Origin: Desulfobacteraceae bacterium
GTDB lineage: Bacteria; Desulfobacterota; Desulfobacteria; Desulfobacterales; Desulfobacteraceae
Assembly (NCBI GenBank): GCA_023140455.1
Contig: JAGLLQ010000525.1
Span: 1 to 6,339 of the forward strand
DNA: 6,339 nt
Direction of reading: 5' to 3'
A model generated the notes under the pieces. The model had not been told where the DNA came from. It was given only the letters and a program-made list of their open reading frames with translations, and did not search any database. Within the stretch, counting starts at the first letter, position 1, and each line of letters opens with the position of its first letter. The translations under genes were made by a program, and so were the position numbers. This document shows, in pieces, positions 1 through 5,805 of the stretch.

Positions 1-514
1 TAAAGGATGTGATAAACCTGTTGAAACATGTCTGGTATTCTCTGGAGGCGCATATTATTACGAAGAAAGAAATATTGGAAGAAGTATCAGCCAGGATGAA
101 GCTATTGAAATCCTATATGATGCGATTGATAATGGTCTGGTTCTTCAACCCGGCAATTCAAAAAAACCACAAAACATTTGCATGTGCTGCTCTTGTTGTT
201 GTCAGATACTTAAAAACCTAAAAAACTTTGAAAAACCTGCTAAAATTATCAATTCAAGTTATTTTGCTGAAGTTGATGAAGATAATTGCACTGCATGTGA
301 ATTATGTGAAGAAGTCTGTCCAATGGATGCTATTACTATTGAAGATGCAGCATCAGTTGATATAGACCGTTGTATCGGATGTGGTCTTTGTGTGACCAGA
401 TGTGAATTTGAGAGTATTAGCCTTAAAACCAAAGAAAGTTCTGAAAAATGGGTACCACCGGAAAACGTTCTTGGAACTTATATAGAGATTGCTAAAGAAA
501 AAGGGCTTTTATAA
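1..514 (+). CDS. 4Fe-4S dicluster ferredoxin-domain protein, C-terminal part (5' end outside window)
   Basis: The reading frame is open from base 2, so the gene starts upstream of the window and the ATG at 182 is internal. The visible 170 residues, numbered from base 2, begin with a CDKPVETC segment (3-10). A helical stretch follows, then a dense cysteine patch CMCCSCCC (60-67), then a classic two-cluster ferredoxin domain: CxxCxxCxxxC at 96-106 followed by Pro, and CxxCxxCxxxC at 124-134. The last cysteine is followed by Glu rather than Pro. The two ferredoxin motifs should bind two [4Fe-4S] clusters and carry electrons in the cytoplasm. The upstream patch could hold another metal or a redox-active site. 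I recall similar proteins, annotated only as 4Fe-4S binding proteins, from sulfate-reducing and related anaerobes; partner and reaction are unknown to me. The gene ends 4 bases from the convergent djlA stop codon. Confidence 0.9.
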   Translation, partial: KGCDKPVETCLVFSGGAYYYEERNIGRSISQDEAIEILYDAIDNGLVLQPGNSKKPQNICMCCSCCCQILKNLKNFEKPAKIINSSYFAEVDEDNCTACELCEEVCPMDAITIEDAASVDIDRCIGCGLCVTRCEFESISLKTKESSEKWVPPENVLGTYIEIAKEKGLL

Positions 515-541
515 TAACTTATAACCCTCTTTCTTTCTTAA
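502..541. terminator. Candidate bidirectional terminator hairpin between convergent genes
   Basis: AGGG (502-505) pairs with CCCT (525-528), and TTATAA (509-514) pairs with TTATAA (519-524) around the 4-base loop TAAC. Bases 506-508 form a bulge. On the plus strand the stem is followed by a T-rich run, CTTTCTTTCTT. Read on the minus strand it is followed by TTTTCTTT from the A-rich bases before 502. Both stop codons (TAA at 512-514 and, for djlA, 519-521) lie in the stem, so it could end transcription from either side. The stem is AT-rich and bulged, so its strength is uncertain. Confidence 0.5.
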
Positions 542-1292
542 TATAATCATAGGCTTCCTGAATTTTTATAAAGTTATCATTTGCAAATTTAACAAATTCT
601 TCTGGGAGCCCTTTTGCTTGAATTTTGTCAGGATGATATTCTGTAGCAAGCTTACGATATTGTTTTTTAATTTCCTGATCTGTTGCGTTTTCATCACAAT
701 TTAGCAGTGCATAGTATTTATTTGTCTCTTTAATATATCTTTTTTTATAGTTTGAGTATGCACTGTCAGATATATTAAATATTCTAGCTGCACTTAATAA
801 CAAAATTTCTTCTTCCGGGCTGATTTTGCCATCTGCAGCTGATACTCTTAATAGTACATCCATCATAAGCTCAATTAATCTTGGCTGAGTCCTGAAAACA
901 CTATAGAACTGCATGGCAAAAGCATCAAACTGCTCTTGAGAATTTACAGCTTCTCTGAAAATATTTCTTGCAGTTGCCTGGGATTCATTATCAAGATTTA
1001 GATCTTTCTTCATAAAATCTTCCACAGAGCTTATCTCAATTTCAGAAATACGGCCATCTGCTTTAGTAATCTTTGCAAGCATGGAAAATGCTGCAATGAA
1101 AAAAGTAAGCTGGGCTTCTTCATTATTTGATAGCCTGCCTGCTCCTAACCCTGGTCCAATAGTATTGGATGACAAATATCTTTCTTCTTTTTTATCAAGC
1201 GTGTGTCCAAATGCTGCACCGGCAACAGCTCCGATAGGTCCACCAATAGCAAATCCAATTGTTCCACCCACAACTTTCCCAAGCCAACCCAT
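519..1292 (-). CDS. djlA: DjlA-type co-chaperone (membrane-type N-terminus, TerB domain, J domain)
   Basis: This is a J-domain co-chaperone expected to stimulate the ATPase of DnaK near the inner membrane. Residues 3-30 are a Gly/Ala-rich hydrophobic segment ending in GHTLDKK. That matches the N-terminal membrane anchor of E. coli DjlA, which reads GHMFDK at the same place. Residues about 60-180 form a TerB-like helical domain with two acidic motifs, KADGRIS (77-83) and AADGKIS (152-158). Residues 192-257 are a J domain with the essential HPD triad at 220-222. The stretch after HPD (KIQAKGLPEEF) and the end (IQEAYDYIKKERGL) closely follow the E. coli protein as I remember it. The length, 257 residues, is close to the 271 of E. 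coli. The ATG has a good Shine-Dalgarno (AGGAG, about 7 bases upstream). No dnaK or grpE lies in the window. The role is known for the family; the partner here is inferred. Confidence 0.93.
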   Translation of the reverse strand: MGWLGKVVGGTIGFAIGGPIGAVAGAAFGHTLDKKEERYLSSNTIGPGLGAGRLSNNEEAQLTFFIAAFSMLAKITKADGRISEIEISSVEDFMKKDLNLDNESQATARNIFREAVNSQEQFDAFAMQFYSVFRTQPRLIELMMDVLLRVSAADGKISPEEEILLLSAARIFNISDSAYSNYKKRYIKETNKYYALLNCDENATDQEIKKQYRKLATEYHPDKIQAKGLPEEFVKFANDNFIKIQEAYDYIKKERGL

Positions 1293-1312
1293 AAACCATC
1301 TCCTAGAATTAA

Positions 1313-1321
1313 ATCATATCA
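1313..1321 (-). promoter_or_regulatory. Candidate extended -10 promoter for djlA
   Basis: Read on the minus strand, this is TGATATGAT, an extended -10 element (TGn plus a TATAAT-like hexamer) with only a poor -35. The start of transcription would fall near 1306, giving a short leader that still contains the djlA Shine-Dalgarno at about 1298-1302. AT-rich sequence yields such matches by chance, so confidence is low. Confidence 0.3.
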
Positions 1322-1322
1322 C

Positions 1323-1351
1323 TTGAATCAATAAGCATAGTAATATATAAA
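1323..1351 (+). promoter_or_regulatory. Candidate sigma-70 promoter for the 88-residue membrane protein gene
   Basis: TTGAAT (1323-1328) and TATAAA (1346-1351) are separated by exactly 17 bases, a good match to the -35/-10 consensus pair. It points toward the gene starting at 1417 and would give a leader of roughly 60 bases. It overlaps the edge of the candidate djlA promoter, so the two divergent genes may share this 124-base spacer. This is prediction by eye only. Confidence 0.4.
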
Positions 1352-1416
1352 CATTAATAGATACTGAGTCAAATTTTAATTATTAATAACCAAGTAACAT
1401 AAATAATACATAAAAT

Positions 1417-1683
1417 ATGCTTTTAATCAACATTATCAGTATTATCATTATTTTATTAAATCTGGCAGGACTTATTTATCTGATTTTGATATGGTTTGGA
1501 AATGTAACCGGCCCATTAAAAAAAGATTTAAAGAAAATAAAAATTCAACCTGAAAAAAAGAAAAAAGAAGAATCTGAAAAACTAAAAAAAGTCACGGAAA
1601 AAATTATCAAAGAAAAAGATGATATGCTTGATGATCTGGATCTTTCAGATTTCGATGATTTAAATTTAGACGATTTTGATTGA
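1417..1683 (+). CDS. Small membrane-anchored protein with Lys-rich middle and acidic tail
   Basis: I do not recognise this 88-residue protein. Residues 4-26 form one strongly hydrophobic helix rich in Ile and Leu. Residues 35-67 are dominated by Lys and Glu and probably form a charged helix or coiled coil. Residues 68-88 are very acidic, with a loose repeat (LDLSDFDD then LNLDDFD). The likely topology is a single N-terminal anchor with the charged part in the cytoplasm, since the positive charges follow the helix. An in-frame TAA lies two codons before the ATG, which fixes this as the upstream limit, but no clear Shine-Dalgarno is visible. A candidate promoter lies about 65 bases upstream. 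The gene stands alone on the plus strand between djlA and the minus-strand cluster. Favouring a real gene are the well-formed three-part protein and the lack of a competing gene on the other strand. Function is unknown. Confidence 0.68.
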   Translation: MLLINIISIIIILLNLAGLIYLILIWFGNVTGPLKKDLKKIKIQPEKKKKEESEKLKKVTEKIIKEKDDMLDDLDLSDFDDLNLDDFD

Positions 1684-1695
1684 TTAGATCAAAAT
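1673..1695. terminator. Inverted repeat over convergent stop codons, possible weak terminator
   Basis: ATTTTGAT (1673-1680) and ATCAAAAT (1688-1695) form a perfect 8-bp stem with a 7-base loop. It spans the stop codons of the 88-residue protein gene (1681-1683) and of the prenyltransferase gene (1689-1691). There is only one G-C pair, and no T-run follows on either strand beyond the stem itself, so a strong intrinsic terminator is unlikely. Confidence 0.25.
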
Positions 1696-2594
1696 GTACC
1701 CCACACAATACCGATAGCAAGCATAATATGAGTTGCCAAAATCAAAACAACATTCTTACCCATAAATGGAATAAGATCTTCAATTGAATCTGCATTTTTT
1801 CTGACTCCAAGGAATGTATGAATTGCCAGAACCGCACATATTAATGAGATAAGGCTCTGTATTGGAAGTAATCCCAATACCCATCCTAAAACTATAGAGA
1901 TATAAGTAAACAGAAGAAAAAGACCATAAATCATTACGCATGTATTTTTCCCGACAGCAATAGGAAGGTGCTTTCTTCCAATCTCTCTATCAGCATCAAT
2001 ATCGGGAAACTGATTTAATAAAAGTAGATTACTGACAAGGAAAAAAGGTACCATGGAAATTAGAAATGACGTCCATGAATAGGTTCCTGTCAGAACAAAA
2101 CTGGTTCCCATGACCATCAAATGTCCAAAACCAAGGCCGGGAGCAATGAGACAAAGAATCGGGCTTCTGGTAATCCATTTGGTATATGCAACTACAATCA
2201 AAATTCCAAAAAGACCAATGGGTAATAGCATCAGCCCTCTGACATATAAAAAGTAAGCTCCGATAATAATGGTAACAGCCAAAGTAGCAAGTCCCATAAT
2301 CAAAGCATGGTGTGCCTTTTCAGGATTTTCAGGGATTGCTTTGCTGCCTCCACTGAAAGGAGTCTGGATTGTTTTAAAATCAAGCCCTGTTTTAAAATCA
2401 TCATATTCATTTAAGGCATTGACACTGATATGAGCACAGACAGCTCCAATGAAAACAAGCACCAAATGCAAAATATTGATCGAGCTTCCAGCATGTATGG
2501 CTGCTGCAATACCAAGTGCAACACATGTTGGAGGTAATACCAGAAATGGAATTCTCATGGAACCAAGAGCCACGCTCTGTTTATTATCTTTCAT
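1689..2594 (-). CDS. UbiA-superfamily prenyltransferase, MenA-like
   Basis: This is an integral membrane prenyltransferase of 301 residues with about eight or nine hydrophobic helices. In this superfamily, two Asp-rich motifs hold Mg2+ and the diphosphate of a polyprenyl donor. Here the first motif is NEYDDFKTGLD (62-72) and the second is NQFPDIDADREIGRKHL (194-210). Both resemble the 1,4-dihydroxy-2-naphthoate prenyltransferase (MenA) pattern more than the 4-hydroxybenzoate (UbiA) pattern. The likely reaction is attachment of a polyprenyl chain to an aromatic acceptor, possibly for menaquinone. The acceptor cannot be read from the sequence, because the superfamily also makes other prenylated lipids. 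No men, mqn or ubi gene is present nearby. It is the last gene of the minus-strand cluster, 49 bases after the permease gene. A GAGGAG Shine-Dalgarno lies 11 bases before the ATG, which is rather far. Confidence 0.87.
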   Translation of the reverse strand: MKDNKQSVALGSMRIPFLVLPPTCVALGIAAAIHAGSSINILHLVLVFIGAVCAHISVNALNEYDDFKTGLDFKTIQTPFSGGSKAIPENPEKAHHALIMGLATLAVTIIIGAYFLYVRGLMLLPIGLFGILIVVAYTKWITRSPILCLIAPGLGFGHLMVMGTSFVLTGTYSWTSFLISMVPFFLVSNLLLLNQFPDIDADREIGRKHLPIAVGKNTCVMIYGLFLLFTYISIVLGWVLGLLPIQSLISLICAVLAIHTFLGVRKNADSIEDLIPFMGKNVVLILATHIMLAIGIVWGTF

Positions 2595-2610
2595 AGTAAC
2601 TAAAACTCCT

Positions 2611-2630
2611 CATTAATCTGAAAATTAATG
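2611..2630. repeat. Small inverted repeat in front of the prenyltransferase gene
   Basis: CATTAAT (2611-2617) and ATTAATG (2624-2630) form a perfect 7-bp stem with a 6-base loop. In the minus-strand transcript the hairpin lies directly before the GAGGAG ribosome site of the prenyltransferase gene. It could affect translation or RNA decay, or serve as an operator. It lacks a following T-run and is not a convincing terminator. A chance match is possible in such AT-rich DNA. Confidence 0.25.
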
Positions 2631-2643
2631 TTTCAGCCATGTA

Positions 2644-3378
2644 TTAGTCATTGATCTTACTCTTTTCTATTTTTACAAAAGTTGATCTGGAAAAGGTCAA
2701 AAAGCATGCTGATGAGATTCCAGCAGCTCCAAATATCATGCACATTACCATGATTTGATATCTTGCTGCAATCAGGGGAGAAATTCCAGATAAAATTTGC
2801 CCTGTCATCATCCCTGGGATCGAAACAAGCCCTACTGCAAATAATGAATTAGTGATCGGAATTAATGAAGCCTGAAGAGCAATTTTACGCGCTTTGTCAA
2901 AAGAAACTCCTCTATCTAATTCTGCATTTAATCTTTCTGCTGCAAGACTCACACTATTCATTGAATTTGCAAAAATCATCCCTGCAAGAGGAATCATATA
3001 TTGAGGCCAGTACCAGGGATTCAGGCATAGAACACCTTGAGTGATAATTATTAAAGTTATACCTCCTCCTATCAAAATGGAGAGAATAACATATTGATAC
3101 AGAATCAAACGTTGTGCTTTGATAGTACCCAATGCTATCCAGCTCGATAATAATATCATGGCAATTAAAATAGCTAAAATTAATACCGAGCTGTCAGAAT
3201 CAAAAATATAAGTCAAAAAATAACCGATAAGCAAAAGTTGGATTAACATTCTTGCCACAGCATAAAGAGAATTTTTTAAGTTTAAAGACCATTTGAAGAT
3301 TATAACCAAAATTACCAGCACAGGAATAAAGGCTATCGTCAAGTTTAACAAAGATATTGTTTGAATTGAGTTGTTCAT
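2644..3378 (-). CDS. fetB: FetB-type (UPF0014) ABC transporter permease
   Basis: This is a polytopic inner-membrane permease of 244 residues, close to the roughly 260 of E. coli FetB. Hydrophobic segments run along most of its length, about six or seven helices. Family landmarks are IPLAGMIFANSM (129-140), GLVSIPGMMTGQILSG (183-198) and YQIMV (207-211). They align with IPIAGMIAGNAM, GLVSLPGMMSGLIFAG and YQIMV of E. coli FetB as I remember it. FetB pairs with the ATPase FetA; the E. coli pair has been linked to iron export and oxidative-stress resistance. No FetA-like ATPase, and no Walker motif of an ABC ATPase, is found in this window. The partner must be encoded elsewhere, or this protein works differently. 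The substrate is therefore uncertain. The ATG lies 14 bases after the phosphoesterase stop, with Shine-Dalgarno AGGAA 7 bases upstream, which suggests co-transcription and perhaps translational coupling. Confidence 0.88.
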   Translation of the reverse strand: MNNSIQTISLLNLTIAFIPVLVILVIIFKWSLNLKNSLYAVARMLIQLLLIGYFLTYIFDSDSSVLILAILIAMILLSSWIALGTIKAQRLILYQYVILSILIGGGITLIIITQGVLCLNPWYWPQYMIPLAGMIFANSMNSVSLAAERLNAELDRGVSFDKARKIALQASLIPITNSLFAVGLVSIPGMMTGQILSGISPLIAARYQIMVMCMIFGAAGISSACFLTFSRSTFVKIEKSKIND

Positions 3379-3392
3379 AAAATTATTCCTGA

Positions 3393-4568
3393 TTAAGACA
3401 ATACTATTTCAGTTATTTCATTGAATGAACCCAGACGCATTGGAGGTCCCCAACACCCTGTTCCCTGGGTTACATAAAGTTTTGTATTGTTAAATTTATA
3501 CAGCCCTTTAAGATATGGTTGTTGTAAATAAACAAGATAGTTAAAAGGCCATATCTGTCCACCATGAGTATGGCCTGACAATACAAGGTCAACCCCATAT
3601 TCAGATGCTTCTTTGACAGCTATTGGTTGATGCGCAAGAAGTATTTTCTTTTTACCTTCCTGAAGTCCTGAAAATGTTTTCTTAAAATCAGCAGCATGCT
3701 CTTTGCCAAATCTTTTAGCTTCATGGTCTGTAACTCCTGACAAATAAATAAAATCATTACCCCTATTAATTTTCACTGTCTCATTATTAAGTACTTTTAT
3801 CCCCAATTTTTCTATTTCATATGCCCACTTTAATACACCACTGTAATACTCATGATTACCTGTAACAAAATAAACACCCATCTCAGCTTTAAGATCTTTG
3901 ATAGAAGAAATCTCACCCAAAAGTTTATCAGTTGATCCGTCAACAAGATCCCCTGTGATTACAATCAAATCAGGATTTAAAGTATTTACTCTATCAACGA
4001 CCTCTTTCAGGCCTGTTTTGGTCATCATCTGACCAATATGCAGATCTGATATCTGAACTATCTTAAATCCTTTAAAAACATCAGGTAATCCTGAAAATTT
4101 CATTTTAATTCTTTTTACAACTGCTTGTGCATAACAATTTTTGATACCTATACCTGCTGCTGCAAATACTAATACTGATGCACCAGATACAACAGATCTG
4201 GAAATAAATTTTCTTTTTTCTATATTTACAATACCATCCCCGGAATTAATAATTTTTGTAACAATGTAATAAAATATTTTTACAAGATCAGTGAAAAGAA
4301 ATGAGAAAAAAAACAGCATCATAATACCAAGCCATAGAAAAGAGAGCCATAATATTGTATGAGAATATTTTAAAGATAAGAATCTTGATACAACAATAGC
4401 TGTGGGAAAGGATAATCCAAAAGTGATTAACAAATATGTACCAGTATTTCTAAAGGCACTGCTCATAGCTGTATCTTTTATAATTCTTATCCATAAATAG
4501 TAATGTATTAGGGTAATAATAAGAGTCGCAACAGAAAAAAAAATTATAAAAGATAATTCTCTTGGCAT
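3393..4568 (-). CDS. Membrane-anchored metallophosphoesterase (YaeI/YkuE-like)
   Basis: The C-terminal part, from about residue 165, is a calcineurin-like metallophosphoesterase that carries all the usual metal-binding motifs: DLH (175-177), GDLVDG (206-211), GNHE (237-240), AHQP with H313, and SGHTHGG (331-337). It should bind two metal ions and cleave a phosphate ester or pyrophosphate bond. The N-terminal 160 residues contain about four or five membrane helices (near 6-28, 42-62, 70-108 and 124-143). The last helix follows EKRKFISR, a weak echo of a twin-arginine signal. Positive residues before this helix suggest that the catalytic domain faces the periplasm. Relatives include B. subtilis YkuE and E. 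coli YaeI, which are phosphodiesterase-like, and lipid-linked substrates are possible. The substrate is not known from sequence. The gene lies 25 bases after the 63-residue protein gene and 14 before fetB. Its ribosome site is weak (TAGG, 8 bases upstream). Confidence 0.9.
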   Translation of the reverse strand: MPRELSFIIFFSVATLIITLIHYYLWIRIIKDTAMSSAFRNTGTYLLITFGLSFPTAIVVSRFLSLKYSHTILWLSFLWLGIMMLFFFSFLFTDLVKIFYYIVTKIINSGDGIVNIEKRKFISRSVVSGASVLVFAAAGIGIKNCYAQAVVKRIKMKFSGLPDVFKGFKIVQISDLHIGQMMTKTGLKEVVDRVNTLNPDLIVITGDLVDGSTDKLLGEISSIKDLKAEMGVYFVTGNHEYYSGVLKWAYEIEKLGIKVLNNETVKINRGNDFIYLSGVTDHEAKRFGKEHAADFKKTFSGLQEGKKKILLAHQPIAVKEASEYGVDLVLSGHTHGGQIWPFNYLVYLQQPYLKGLYKFNNTKLYVTQGTGCWGPPMRLGSFNEITEIVLS

Positions 4569-4593
4569 ACTGATAACCTAACAACTTTCCAAA

Positions 4594-4785
4594 TCATTTG
4601 TATTTTTGTAAATCATATTCCTCAGCCAGTGCTTTTCTATCATTTTCAGAAAGAGATGTTATATATCTCTTCCACCCTGGACAAAAGCCAATGTGCCATT
4701 TCCATAACCTACCTAAAAAAGACTTGGAATTATTATCGTATTTAGCTCTAAAAGCACATTTTACACAATTATGTTTAGCCATCAT
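4594..4785 (-). CDS. Small Cys/Trp-rich protein, putative C2HC metal site
   Basis: This is a 63-residue soluble protein of unknown function. C7 and C10 form a CxxC pair. The central motif WKWHIGFCPGWK (28-39) supplies H31 and C35, so C7-x2-C10-x20-H31-x3-C35 has the spacing of a C2HC zinc-finger-like site. A charged helix (about 44-63) ends the protein. I have an impression of similar short proteins, annotated as hypothetical, in other anaerobes, but cannot confirm it here. The start codon is preceded by CGGAGAAATT, a good Shine-Dalgarno 5 bases before the first ATG. A second ATG follows at once (4780-4782), 8 bases from the same site, and either could be used. The gene sits 27 bases after the oxidoreductase gene and 25 before the phosphoesterase gene on the same strand, which supports it being real and co-transcribed. 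The complementary frame also has an open stretch, but with no sensible protein features. Confidence 0.8.
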   Translation of the reverse strand: MMAKHNCVKCAFRAKYDNNSKSFLGRLWKWHIGFCPGWKRYITSLSENDRKALAEEYDLQKYK

Positions 4786-4812
4786 AATTTCTCCGATATA
4801 TTTTGTTAATGA

Positions 4813-5769
4813 TTAGATATTTTCCCGGGCAAGCACGATTTTCCCACGAGTACGTTTACTTTCAATATGCTTATGTGCTTTTGAGGCTTCTTGAAACCTG
4901 TAAACTCTTTCAATATTTGGTTTTATTTTATTCTCTACAACCATTTTACTCAATAAACTCAGATCTTTACTGGATGAGTTCACAGTAACCAAACGACTGC
5001 GCTTGCTCAATCCTATACGAGCCAATCCTTCGCCTCGCAAAGTGCTGAGTTTTGGTATTGTGTTTACATAAACACCATTAGTTTTAAGCTGTTTTAAAAA
5101 ATCCTTAGCATTATATTGACCGAATACATCAAAAATACAATTAAATGAATCCTTTATTTGAGTCGCTGGTGTTGTATTGTAATCAACTACTTTATCTGCA
5201 CCTAACCTGCTAACAAATTCAAAATTTTTCTTGCTGCATATAGCTGTTACTATTCCTCCAGCTGCTTTTGCAATTTGAACTCCAAAATGGCCAACACCGC
5301 CACTTGCGCCATTAATAAGAACCCTGCTTCCTTTTATAACTCTTCCACAGTCTCTTAATGCCTGTAATGCAGTTTGGGCTGCAAGGGGAATTGAAGCAGC
5401 TTCTATCATTGATAAATTTTTTGGTTTAAACTCTATCTCATTCTCATTTAATGCAACAAATTCAGCGTGTGTTCCTCCAACAAACCGGTTGGTCATTCCA
5501 AAAACAAAATCTCCCTGCTTAAACCGACTATTACTTTTTTGGATTTTGATTATTTGACCTGCTAAATCAAAACCGCTTACACGTGGAAGTCTTTCACGAG
5601 CCAGGGTTTTACTGAATTTACCTTTCCGCAGTAGGATATCTTTAGGATTTATACCTCCGGCATAGACTTTAATTAAGACCTGATTATTCCCAAGTTGAGG
5701 TATGGGCTGATTTGCTACCCATTCAAGCACATCTGGATTTCCAAAATTTTTATAAATTAATGCTTGCAT
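4813..5769 (-). CDS. Zinc-less MDR-family NAD(P)H oxidoreductase (quinone oxidoreductase-like)
   Basis: This is a medium-chain dehydrogenase/reductase of 318 residues, normal for the family. The N-terminal catalytic domain has NPKD (41-44), PRVSGFDLAG (62-71) and GGTHAEF (98-104). The Rossmann domain carries the nucleotide loop GASGGVG (154-160) followed by a typical helix. The catalytic zinc ligands of alcohol dehydrogenases (Cys, GHE) are absent, so it belongs with the quinone oxidoreductase/enoyl reductase group. It probably reduces a quinone or activated double bond with NADPH; the substrate is open. I chose the ATG at 5767-5769. It has GGGAA 5 bases upstream, and the family usually begins near MxALxY. 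The in-frame TTG at 5779-5781 would add four residues but has no ribosome site. The gene follows dnaE by 36 bases and precedes the 63-residue protein gene by 27. Confidence 0.9.
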   Translation of the reverse strand: MQALIYKNFGNPDVLEWVANQPIPQLGNNQVLIKVYAGGINPKDILLRKGKFSKTLARERLPRVSGFDLAGQIIKIQKSNSRFKQGDFVFGMTNRFVGGTHAEFVALNENEIEFKPKNLSMIEAASIPLAAQTALQALRDCGRVIKGSRVLINGASGGVGHFGVQIAKAAGGIVTAICSKKNFEFVSRLGADKVVDYNTTPATQIKDSFNCIFDVFGQYNAKDFLKQLKTNGVYVNTIPKLSTLRGEGLARIGLSKRSRLVTVNSSSKDLSLLSKMVVENKIKPNIERVYRFQEASKAHKHIESKRTRGKIVLARENI

Positions 5770-5774
5770 AAAGG

Positions 5775-5779
5775 TTCCC
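5775..5779 (-). promoter_or_regulatory. Ribosome binding site deciding the oxidoreductase start
   Basis: On the minus strand GGGAA lies 5 bases before ATG 5767-5769. The site overlaps the alternative TTG codon at 5779-5781, so it can serve only the ATG. The match to the consensus is moderate. Confidence 0.5.
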
Positions 5780-5805
5780 AAGAAATAATCAATATAAAAA
5801 TAATT

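Noticed and set aside
9..221. Plus-strand open frame of about 70 codons at the left edge
   Set aside because: It overlaps the ferredoxin-like gene in another frame. That frame is open from the window edge, has clear cysteine motifs and continues through this stretch.
1081..1326. Plus-strand open frame of 81 codons
   Set aside because: It is antisense to the start of djlA, whose product matches the known family end to end. The Pro/Ala-rich translation is the mirror of the Gly/Ala-rich DjlA N-terminus.
1554..1560. In-frame A-AAA-AAG slippery heptamer, a possible -1 frameshift site in the 88-residue protein gene
   Set aside because: Lys-rich coding in AT-rich DNA produces this motif often. The -1 frame stops at 1575-1577, and I see no stimulatory stem or upstream Shine-Dalgarno-like site.
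4598..4816. Plus-strand open frame of 72 codons opposite the small Cys/Trp-rich protein
   Set aside because: The minus-strand gene has a good ribosome site, operon-like spacing and a coherent Cys/His/Trp pattern. The opposite frame has none of these.
4803..4988. Plus-strand open frame of 61 codons
   Set aside because: It is antisense to the C-terminus of the MDR oxidoreductase and has no recognisable feature.
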